From positions 1 through 31,696 of the forward strand of contig SDUX01000133.1 in the NCBI GenBank assembly GCA_008729055.1: a stretch of DNA of 31,696 nucleotides, in the 5' to 3' direction. The notes beneath the pieces were generated by a model. The model searched no databases. It saw only the letters and a list, made by a program, of their open reading frames with translations, and was not told the origin of the DNA. The position numbers and the translations under genes were made by a program. Positions 17,468 through 25,172 of the stretch are shown here, piece by piece. Position 1 is the first letter of the stretch. Every line of letters begins with the position of its first letter. This DNA is from Pyropia haitanensis (taxonomy: Eukaryota > Rhodophyta > Bangiophyceae > Bangiales > Bangiaceae).

Positions 17468-20400
17468 TCACTCCTCCCGCGGCCCACCTACCTCGCTAAC
17501 GCCAATGGCCTCCCGGAAGTGAACGAACTTGGCCCCCTCCAGCGGCTTGGTGAACCCGTCCGCCAGCTGCTCCTCCGTCGGAACGTACTCCAGTACGACC
17601 TCCCCCCGCTTGACGTAGTCCCGCACCATGTGCTTGCGCACATCCACGTGCTTGGACCGTCCCGTCAGCACCTTACCGGTCGCCATCGCTACACAGGCTT
17701 GGTTGTCCTCCTTGAGGGTGACGACCTTGTCGCCCTCCCCCATCAACCACACAACGCGCCGTAGCCATGCGCTCTCCTTGGCCGCCTCGGACGCCGCCAC
17801 AAACTCTGCGTCCGCCGTTGACGTTGTCACCAGGCTCTGCAGCCGGCTCCGCCACGCCAGGGGCCCCCCGTGAATCTTGAACACGAACCCGGTCGTCGAC
17901 TTCCTGTCCGCCGGGTCTCTCGCCCAGTCGGCATCCACCCATCCCTCCAGCCCACCGCCCTTGGCGTACCGCAGGCCCATCGTAGCTGTTCCCTTCAAGT
18001 ACCGCAAGACCGCCTTAGCAGCAGTCATGTCCCCCGTCGTGGGCTTGGCCATACGGCGGGCCAGCCGCGCCGTTGCAAACGCGATGTCCGGCCGCGTCTG
18101 GTTTGCCAGGTACATGAGCGACCCGACCAGCTCCGCGTACCGGTTCCCCGCACCCAGCGGGTCCCCCTCCCCCATGACCGTCCCCTTTTGCATCGGGGTG
18201 CGGTTGGGCTTGGCGTTCTCCATCCCGTAGTCCGCCAGCAGCGCGGCCGTGTGCCGCGGGTTGCTAAGGGTGACCGCCCCGACGGCGTCATCCCACTTGA
18301 CGTCCATGCCGGTAAAGTCGTTGACCCTGCCCAGGTCCCTCACCGTGTAGTGCTTCCCCACGATCTCCTTGACCTTCTTGACCGCCTCTAGGTCCCCTCC
18401 AGCGATGATGAGGTCGTCCACGTAGACCTCAATTCGCACGACATGGCCGTCCAAAACCATAACGTAGACGCACGGGTCAGCGTCCGCCTGCACTGCCCCC
18501 TCACTCTTGAGCGTTGTACCGAGATGCTCTTGCCACAGGTGTCCGGCCTGCTTCGTGCCGTACATGGCCTTGAGGAGTAGCGCTTCCTCCCCGGCATCGT
18601 CGAACCCCTCCGGGATCTTGATGTAAACCTCGGCGTCCATCGGTGCGTTCAAGTACGCCGTCTTGATGTCCATGTGATGGACATGCCAGCCTCTGGCGGC
18701 CGCCGTCGCTAGGAACGTGCGCGTCGTCGCGGCGGCCGGCACCGACGCCGACGTCTCGAAGAAGTCCCTGCCGGGGCGCTGCTTGCACCCCGCCCCGACA
18801 ATCCTGCACTTGCGCCTGCGCAGGCTCCCTGCCTGGTTGAACTTGTAGTCAAACAGCACTTGTGCCTTGATGGGCTTGACCCCCTTGGGCGCCTTCTTCT
18901 TGCGCCACACCTCATTCTCCCTCATCGAGTTCTCCTCCCGGGTAAGCGCCACGCGCCACAACGGCCAATCTTGCCGCTCCTTTGCCTCCTCAACGTTCTT
19001 GGGGGGGGGTGGGAGGTTGTCCTTGTGCTCGCCCACAACAGTCGACGCGTCTACGACGCAGGCACGTGCACCCCCCCCGCCGTCTTGCCCATACCTTGCC
19101 GGCGGCGCCCTGCTTCTCCCCGGGTAGCGCTCCTCCACCTCATCCTCCTCGTCTGAGTCGGACGACCCGCGGTGGAGCTGGGCCAACCGGCGGGCGGCAT
19201 CAATAGCCGCCTCCAAGTCATGGCCCGACGACCCTTCCCCACGGCTCTCCCCCGACGAGGAAGGCGTCAGTGTAGGCGTGACCGCAGGCGTAGGTAGCTG
19301 ATGCCCGTTTCCATGGTCTGCTGCCGCGTCAGCTCCCCACTCGTTCCGGTTCTCCCCCTTGGGCCAACCCGACTTGGTCTCGTCCATGACGACGTCACGC
19401 CGCTCGACGATTTCCCCAGTGCTGGGCCGGTAGATTCGGTAGCCCAGCCCGCCCTGGGAGTACCCGACCATAATCCCGACCTCCGTCTTAGATTGCATCC
19501 CCTTCTGCTGCTTGGCTGGCTTGAGAGCGTAAGCCAAGCTCCCCCAGACGCGCAGGTTTGACACGTCCGGCTGCTCGCCCGTGAGGGCCTCCCACGGGGT
19601 CTTGTCCTGCCCCGCCCGCGGCGATCGATTCATCACGTACACACTCGCCGCCACAGCCTCGGCCCACATTTCTTCCGGAGCTCCCGCGTCCGACATGGCC
19701 GACCGCGCCCGCTCCTTGATCGTCCGGTTCACCCGCTCCGCCGTCCCGTTGCTCTCCGGGCTGTACGGGAGGGTGGACTCGTGCTTGACACCCCGGTCTG
19801 CGTACCACGCCGCCAACCGCTTCGTGTCGTACTCCTTGGCGCCGTCCGTCCGTAGGCGCTGCAGGCGCTTACCGCTCAGGCGCTCCAACTCGGGCACATT
19901 CCCCCGAATGGCCATGCTCACGTCGCTCTTGTTGGCGATCGGAACGGCCACGGTGATGCCAGTCTTCTGCTCAAACAGCGTGGCGAAGTGCCGCGACCCT
20001 CCCACGGACTTGCAGAACGGCCCGCTCACGTCGGAGTGCACGAGCTCCATCAGGTCCGCCTTTGTGTCTGACTTGGGGAACGGTGCCCTGGTCAACTTCC
20101 CCTCTACGCACGGGCGGCACACCGCACCCGCCACCCTCTCCGCCGTGAGGTCCTTGGCGTTGACGCCCTTGACCATACCGGCTGCCTTGCGCAGGTTGTC
20201 GTACCCTAGGTGGAGGAAGCGCCGGTGCAGCAGCACAGCCGACCCGCTGACCGGCGCCGACACGGCATTGGCTCCTGGCCGCTCCGCGCCTCCCATCATG
20301 TACCGCCGGCGACCGTCCATGCTGCCAGTTGCCTCCGCCTTCTCCAGCAGACCACTACTCTTGATCACCTCCCCGTCTTGGAACAGGTAACACCCCCTGT

Positions 20401-21394
20401 CCACGAATATCGCACCCCCGCCCGACAGGTCCACGCCCGGCACAGACAGCAAGTTCTGCTCCAGGCCGGGCACGAGGAGCGTGTCGTTCAGCGATATGAC
20501 CGCTGACTTTCCCTTGTGGTCGACGTTGACTGTCGCCACGCCGGTTGCCGTCGACGGCGTGTCGACGCCGGTCGCGAGCGTGACCGACGCCTTGCCCTTT
20601 GTCCCACTCGCCACAAAGTCGCGTGATCCCGCCGTCATGTGGTCGGTGGCGCCAGAGTCCACTAGCCATGGTTCCGGCTTACCCTCAGTGCGCCCCGTGG
20701 TCGAGTCAGGGCACCCGTCCTGTCCATCTGCAATGCCCGCCGGCTCGGCCTTAGCGACAAAGGCGAGGCTCTTGCGGTCCCCGCCCTGCCTACCGCTCCC
20801 ACCGCCCTCGCGCTTCCGCTGGCCACGCGCACGATCCGCGGCGCGTTTGCGGCACTCCCGCTTGAAGTGTCCCGGCTTGTCACAGTAGTAGCACGTCATC
20901 GGCTCACTCAACGATGTACCCCCCGCCGAGGAGCCCGTCGGCTGGCGTCGCTTGTCCCCGGACGTGATGAACGCCTGTGACTTGGTGGTGGCGTGGTCTC
21001 CGCCCTCTGCAGCCACCTCTTTCTCAACGTTCAAAAGCTTCGCGGTCACGACCGCCAAACGCAGTTGCCCACCGACATTCTGCAGCACCGTCCTGATCGT
21101 CTCGTAGCCCGACGGTAGCCCCCGCAGGATGTGCAAGACAAGAGAGTGCTCGTCCACTCGCACACCCGCCGTCGCCAGGGCGTCGCGCAGCCCCTTAGCC
21201 CTACCAACGTACTTGATCACGCTCTCCCCATGCTGCAGCGTCAGCACAGACAGGTCCATTTCCAGCTCCGCCCGCCGAGAGGTAGTGTCGTCCTCGAACA
21301 GGGCCTTGAGGTTGCCCCATGCCTCGGTGGCCGTGTTGCACCCGGTCACCAGCGACAGCAGGTGGGGCTTCACCGCCAGTCGGATGTTCGACAG
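17468..21394 (-). CDS. gag-pol: Copia gag-pol polyprotein, N-terminus missing
   Basis: This is a single open frame of about 1,308 codons, lacking only the N-terminal part of gag. In order: Gag of the UBN2 type (TATEAWGNLKALFED, HILRGLPSGYETI), zinc knuckle CYYCDKPGHFKREC, aspartic protease LVDSGATDHM, integrase with HRRFLHLGYDNL and CRPCVEG (zinc binding) and the catalytic blocks VHSDVSGPF, LRTDGAKEYD and PESNGTAERVNRT, reverse transcriptase (HHMDIKTAYLNAPM; YVDD at 18413-18424) and RNase H (DADWARDPADRKSTTGFVF, STADAEFVA, EEQLADGFTKPLEG). Integrase before RT is the copia order. No frameshift separates gag from pol. The frame stays open for seven more codons into the gypsy LTR up to a GTG at 21415, but that is chance, not a start. 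Confidence 0.93.
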   Translation of the reverse strand: MSNIRLAVKPHLLSLVTGCNTATEAWGNLKALFEDDTTSRRAELEMDLSVLTLQHGESVIKYVGRAKGLRDALATAGVRVDEHSLVLHILRGLPSGYETIRTVLQNVGGQLRLAVVTAKLLNVEKEVAAEGGDHATTKSQAFITSGDKRRQPTGSSAGGTSLSEPMTCYYCDKPGHFKRECRKRAADRARGQRKREGGGSGRQGGDRKSLAFVAKAEPAGIADGQDGCPDSTTGRTEGKPEPWLVDSGATDHMTAGSRDFVASGTKGKASVTLATGVDTPSTATGVATVNVDHKGKSAVISLNDTLLVPGLEQNLLSVPGVDLSGGGAIFVDRGCYLFQDGEVIKSSGLLEKAEATGSMDGRRRYMMGGAERPGANAVSAPVSGSAVLLHRRFLHLGYDNLRKAAGMVKGVNAKDLTAERVAGAVCRPCVEGKLTRAPFPKSDTKADLMELVHSDVSGPFCKSVGGSRHFATLFEQKTGITVAVPIANKSDVSMAIRGNVPELERLSGKRLQRLRTDGAKEYDTKRLAAWYADRGVKHESTLPYSPESNGTAERVNRTIKERARSAMSDAGAPEEMWAEAVAASVYVMNRSPRAGQDKTPWEALTGEQPDVSNLRVWGSLAYALKPAKQQKGMQSKTEVGIMVGYSQGGLGYRIYRPSTGEIVERRDVVMDETKSGWPKGENRNEWGADAAADHGNGHQLPTPAVTPTLTPSSSGESRGEGSSGHDLEAAIDAARRLAQLHRGSSDSDEEDEVEERYPGRSRAPPARYGQDGGGGARACVVDASTVVGEHKDNLPPPPKNVEEAKERQDWPLWRVALTREENSMRENEVWRKKKAPKGVKPIKAQVLFDYKFNQAGSLRRRKCRIVGAGCKQRPGRDFFETSASVPAAATTRTFLATAAARGWHVHHMDIKTAYLNAPMDAEVYIKIPEGFDDAGEEALLLKAMYGTKQAGHLWQEHLGTTLKSEGAVQADADPCVYVMVLDGHVVRIEVYVDDLIIAGGDLEAVKKVKEIVGKHYTVRDLGRVNDFTGMDVKWDDAVGAVTLSNPRHTAALLADYGMENAKPNRTPMQKGTVMGEGDPLGAGNRYAELVGSLMYLANQTRPDIAFATARLARRMAKPTTGDMTAAKAVLRYLKGTATMGLRYAKGGGLEGWVDADWARDPADRKSTTGFVFKIHGGPLAWRSRLQSLVTTSTADAEFVAASEAAKESAWLRRVVWLMGEGDKVVTLKEDNQACVAMATGKVLTGRSKHVDVRKHMVRDYVKRGEVVLEYVPTEEQLADGFTKPLEGAKFVHFREAIGVSEVGGPREE

Positions 21395-22037
21395 TGTGGC
21401 AAGTCGGGTGTCCACAGGGTACCGTAATCAGGGGGGAGGGTTGACGCACAGACCCGTAACCGCAGTGCCAAGACTATGGCAAGTAAGCGGGACAAAGAAG
21501 GATACGTTTAGACCTGACGAGCAGGGAGAAGCGGGGCGAGAACGCCGTCGCGTGCCCAGAAGAGGCGCGCGCGCGCCCGCCGCAACCCTCGATCGGACAG
21601 GTCGACCGGGCAGGGTCGACCTGTCCTAAGAAATAGAAGCGAAATCCCTCCAAGACGATAATTGCATGCGAAATTGGTGAGTACCCCCCGAAAGGGCGTA
21701 CCACAATCGATAGGTCGATCCTATCGATCGTCACAGGGAGTACTCGATCCAGCTCCCGCGGCCGTCCTCCCCCGGCCCGGGAGCTGTCCCTCGGGTCGAA
21801 GGATCGCCCGCCGGCGCACGCCTTCGACCCAATCACAAGCGACCTAGGGGGGGGGGCTAGCCCCACCCGTGACGCGACCGTTCGGGCCCGGTGCGCCGCC
21901 CGACCCTTTTACACGGGTCGGGGAGAGGGGTTGCGACGACGCCCTCGGCGGGTGTGGCCGCCCGTGGGGCTGCGGCGCGTGCCGTCCACTTAGCCGTGGA
22001 CGGCCCCTGCGCGCCCCCCAGGCGTATATATGCCACA
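21395..22037 (-). repeat. Gypsy 3' LTR, copy 2 (643 bp)
   Basis: Plus-strand ends are TGTGGCA (21395-21401) and TGCCACA (22031-22037). It matches the copy 1 LTR with few substitutions and one base less in the G run near 21850. All stem-loops of copy 1 recur, including the 13-bp perfect stem at 21595-21626. Confidence 0.8.
22025..22031 (+). promoter_or_regulatory. TATA box for the antisense ORF, copy 2
   Basis: TATATAT, 75 bp before the ATG at 22106, at the inner edge of the LTR. It is unchanged from copy 1. Confidence 0.5.
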
Positions 22038-22105
22038 TACCCCCCGTGTTAGCTTGTCGCCGTCCCTCGGCGACCAAGTTGCTTCGTCCGTCGTGTTGAC
22101 GGACG

Positions 22106-25066
22106 ATGCCGGTACCGCACCGGTGGCGCAGCGGCATGGCGGGGGAGATCGTCTTCCGCCCCTTGTCGGAGTGGGTGCCCCGACCGGGGTTCATGTCGCC
22201 GGCGTTCATCAACGCGGAGCTGCTGCGCGTCGCCCGCGAGCATCATCGTGCGTGCCTCCGCCGTGTGGCCGAGGCTGGGTGGGCGCTCCCGGACCGGTTC
22301 GTCGACGTGACGACCTCGGGTCACGTCGCCACGTACGACAGCGTCCGCCTACATGACGTGCACGGCATTCCGTCTACGGGGCAGCCGGGCGTGCAGGCGG
22401 TCACCTTCATGGCGTTGGCGTTTGCCAACGAGGTGCTCCGTCAAGAGACGCGCGAGGAGGGGCTGCAGCCGTGGGTGCGCAACCTCTTCCTCGTAGCGTG
22501 CAAGCACTACGAGCGGCGGCACTCCTCCCCGGTGCACGCGGCCGCGCTGGCGTTCGACCGCCTGCGGCGGGAGTGGCCTCGGGCCCGCTTCGTAGAGGGG
22601 GATCTCTACGAGGGGTTGGACATGATGTACACCCCGACATCCGCCACGCGGGCCGCCCTCGTCGGGTTGAGTGCCCTCCTACGACACCACGCCACGGTGT
22701 CGTACTCGGAGAGCTGCCCGGTCGACATGGACATGTCGGTGCGCGGCGGGGGCTACCTAGCCGGCCGCCGCCGTCCGTCCAGCATCGTCAGCCGTCGCCA
22801 AGTGGTGGCGACGGCCTGCGGGTTCCTCTGCCCCTTGTGGGCTGGGTGGTTAGATGCCACCCGACCCGCGGCGGCTGAGGAACTCGTGCCCCTGCCCGAG
22901 TTGTTCGTGGACGCGGGCTTGAGCTCCCCTCCGGCCATGCCCTTGTTGGCGGAGTACGTGTACTCCTACCTTGAGGACGCAAGCCACGTCGCGTGGACCA
23001 TAGTGTCCACGGAGATGGTGCTCGACTACGCCGCCGTCTGGTTCCAAGCCCTCCGGGAGCGGGGAGTGCTGGTGCGCTTGAAGCGCACCCTGCTTGAGCA
23101 CTTCTCCCGGTTGCCGTTGGACGATCTCCAAGAGGGGTCACCCCCTGGGTCCGCCTTGGCCTTCAGTCGGTGCGTCACGGGGGCCTTGGCGTTCCCCTGG
23201 TCGCACGTCACCGCGTGGGTGGACGTTGGGGGAGTGGGGGACGCCGCCCGGGAGGTGCTGGTCCAGTACACGCCGGACCAGGAGTACGGGTTCGCGGCCC
23301 TGGAATCCCTCCCGGGCTTCCCCAAGGCCGACGAGTTGGAGGGCGACGGTCCCCTACGTCGCCCGGACCTCAACGCGTCAGGGGGCGCGGAGGCGCCCAT
23401 CGACGTGGATGGCGGCGACGCCCCCCCTTCGGCGGGTGCGAAGGCAACGGGTGGCCCGACGTCGGCGCGGGCGCCGACGACGAGGTTCGCGTACTCCTTG
23501 AGCATCTTCCGTGGGCGGCGCCAAGAGGCGTTGCGCGAGAGCGCGATGCAGGCGGAGGAGCGGTTGGAGGCGGCAAGGGCGGCGGAGCGGGAGGAGCGGG
23601 AAGAGGGGCGGCAGCGCGCTCGCGCCGCCAACCGCGCAGCGCAGGCAGCGGCCCGCGCACGCGCCCAGCGTGGGTCGTCCGCGGGTCCCTCTCGCGACGC
23701 CGCCGCAGGTCGGCGGGACGCCGACCGGCTTAACGCGGGCCGCTTCGGTCGGCGGCCGGCTTCCGTGCCTCCTTCCCCCCGTCGGGAGGATCCGCTTGGG
23801 GAGCCCATCGGGGCCGGGGGGGCGGCGGGCCCTTCGTCCGGGCCGAGGGCGGGCGGGCCTACCGCCGCGTCACCGTCAGGGGCCGCGGGCGTCCCGGCGG
23901 CGGACGCGGATCGTCGTCGACAAGACGACGATGCGGCGGCGCGGGCTGCGGCGGCTCAGGCGGCTGCTGCGGCGACGGCCGCCGAGAAGGAGGCCGAGAC
24001 AGCGGCAGCGGAGCACGCCTCCGAGGCTGCCAGCGCGGCCCGCGAGCGCGCTACGGCGTTCGCGGCGCAGCAAGAGGCGGCGGCGGAGGCACAACGTCGT
24101 TGGGCCACCAGCGGGGACGAAGACGCCCCGGGGTCTTCCCGGCACGAAGGGTCCGCGCGTAGCCGCGGACGCGGTCGGGGCGGACGGGGTGGCGGCCGGG
24201 CGCCACACACGTCGGGTCGGGGCCGGCCTCCCCCATCGGGCACGGCAGGGGGGCCGGGAGAGCGTCCTCCGGCTGGGGACGCTGCCGGGGCGGGGGACTT
24301 TGGCAGCCCCGTCCGCGGGAAGAGGGGTCGCCGCGGCAACGCCTCGGGCCCGGGCGCTTCCGAGAGCCGCCGATCCCGTTCGCGCCGCCGGCACAGCCGT
24401 TCTGAGGACACGGCTAGCGCATGCCGCGGTCGACGTGAGCGGTCGCCTTCACCGGCCACCCCGAGCCGTGCGCGGGGGCGATCTTCACGCCGCCGTCGTC
24501 ATTCTCGCCGTCCCGGCCGACAGCAGGACGGGTCGGAGTCGACGGCGGAGACGCGGTCGACTCACCGACGGCGGCATTCGTCGCCGTCGTCGTCGCGCTC
24601 GGCGTCCCGGCGTCGGCGCGAGCGCGGGTCTCGCCACGCCTCGCGGTCGCTCTCTCCCACGGGGTCCCGGTATCGGTCGTGTACCCCGGAGGGGTACAGA
24701 GCTGGCCCCGGGAAGGTGCCGTTGGTCGCGTCGCCGGCGGACGAGTCGGCGTTCCGCCGACTCTTTCGCTCGGAGGACCTGCGCGAGTTGAAGCGCGTGC
24801 ACCTCCCGGCGCGTCTGATCAACCGTGCCTGGTGCGAGACGGTACGCGTGATGCAGCAGGCACTACGCCTGGAGGTGGACCGGCTGGATGGCGCCACCTT
24901 CGAGGTGGCGTCGCGGTCCCTGGCAGACGCCGCGCTGGACGCGGCGTCGCGGTCGTTGTTGTACGACCGGTTCCGCACCGCCTTGGATGAGGTGATGAAT
25001 GACCCCGGCGAGGGGTCATCGGGCCGCTTCAACGTGGCTGACATCTGGGGTGAGGGGGGTGAGTGA
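22106..25066 (+). CDS. Antisense ORF of gypsy element, 986-aa protein of unknown function (copy 2)
   Basis: Second full-length copy of the unrecognised protein, of exactly the same length. Compared with copy 1 there are 13 amino-acid differences: one at residue 325 (V to L), the rest from 463 onward in the helical, Gly/Arg and RS regions and two near residues 898-907. Residues 1-324 are identical although silent changes occur in their codons (for example in the Ala codon near 22270 and the Ser codon near 22375). This suggests that the N-terminal part is constrained. Domain layout is as in copy 1: globular 1-410, helical 463-525 and 605-668, RS region 755-850, C-terminal domain 870-986. The sequence PIDVD (431-435) resembles a SUMO-interaction motif. 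Function unknown. Confidence 0.85.
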   Translation: MPVPHRWRSGMAGEIVFRPLSEWVPRPGFMSPAFINAELLRVAREHHRACLRRVAEAGWALPDRFVDVTTSGHVATYDSVRLHDVHGIPSTGQPGVQAVTFMALAFANEVLRQETREEGLQPWVRNLFLVACKHYERRHSSPVHAAALAFDRLRREWPRARFVEGDLYEGLDMMYTPTSATRAALVGLSALLRHHATVSYSESCPVDMDMSVRGGGYLAGRRRPSSIVSRRQVVATACGFLCPLWAGWLDATRPAAAEELVPLPELFVDAGLSSPPAMPLLAEYVYSYLEDASHVAWTIVSTEMVLDYAAVWFQALRERGVLVRLKRTLLEHFSRLPLDDLQEGSPPGSALAFSRCVTGALAFPWSHVTAWVDVGGVGDAAREVLVQYTPDQEYGFAALESLPGFPKADELEGDGPLRRPDLNASGGAEAPIDVDGGDAPPSAGAKATGGPTSARAPTTRFAYSLSIFRGRRQEALRESAMQAEERLEAARAAEREEREEGRQRARAANRAAQAAARARAQRGSSAGPSRDAAAGRRDADRLNAGRFGRRPASVPPSPRREDPLGEPIGAGGAAGPSSGPRAGGPTAASPSGAAGVPAADADRRRQDDDAAARAAAAQAAAAATAAEKEAETAAAEHASEAASAARERATAFAAQQEAAAEAQRRWATSGDEDAPGSSRHEGSARSRGRGRGGRGGGRAPHTSGRGRPPPSGTAGGPGERPPAGDAAGAGDFGSPVRGKRGRRGNASGPGASESRRSRSRRRHSRSEDTASACRGRRERSPSPATPSRARGRSSRRRRHSRRPGRQQDGSESTAETRSTHRRRHSSPSSSRSASRRRRERGSRHASRSLSPTGSRYRSCTPEGYRAGPGKVPLVASPADESAFRRLFRSEDLRELKRVHLPARLINRAWCETVRVMQQALRLEVDRLDGATFEVASRSLADAALDAASRSLLYDRFRTALDEVMNDPGEGSSGRFNVADIWGEGGE

Positions 25067-25172
25067 AGGGTGTAGGAGGCTCCCGCGTGTCGGGTGCAGT
25101 TGGGGGGGAAGAAGGGGGAGGGGCTAGCCCTTTAGGGACGCCCAGGTACCCATGAATCGTCTTGTTACTCTG
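25067..25172. other. 106-bp tail-to-tail gap, copy 2
   Basis: Gap between the stops of the antisense ORF and pol. It contains GGGCTAGCCC preceded on plus by a purine-rich tract. It is the equivalent of 1532-1637 with a few substitutions in the C/G runs. Confidence 0.7.

Larger units (their letters stand above)
17192..21394 (-). mobile_element. Ty1/copia retrotransposon, 5' part displaced by gypsy insertion
   Basis: The element runs on the minus strand from within gag to its 3' LTR. At 21394/21395 the coding sequence changes to the end of a gypsy LTR, so the gypsy copy 2 insertion split the copia gag. The missing N-terminal part and 5' LTR should lie beyond the right window edge, on the other side of the gypsy element. 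The 5 bp next to the junction (GACAG on plus) are the candidate target duplication. Confidence 0.88.

Noticed and set aside
21395..21415. Start of the copia polyprotein at the GTG at 21415
   Set aside because: These codons belong to the gypsy LTR; the same seven codons occur at 5290-5310 before unrelated sequence.
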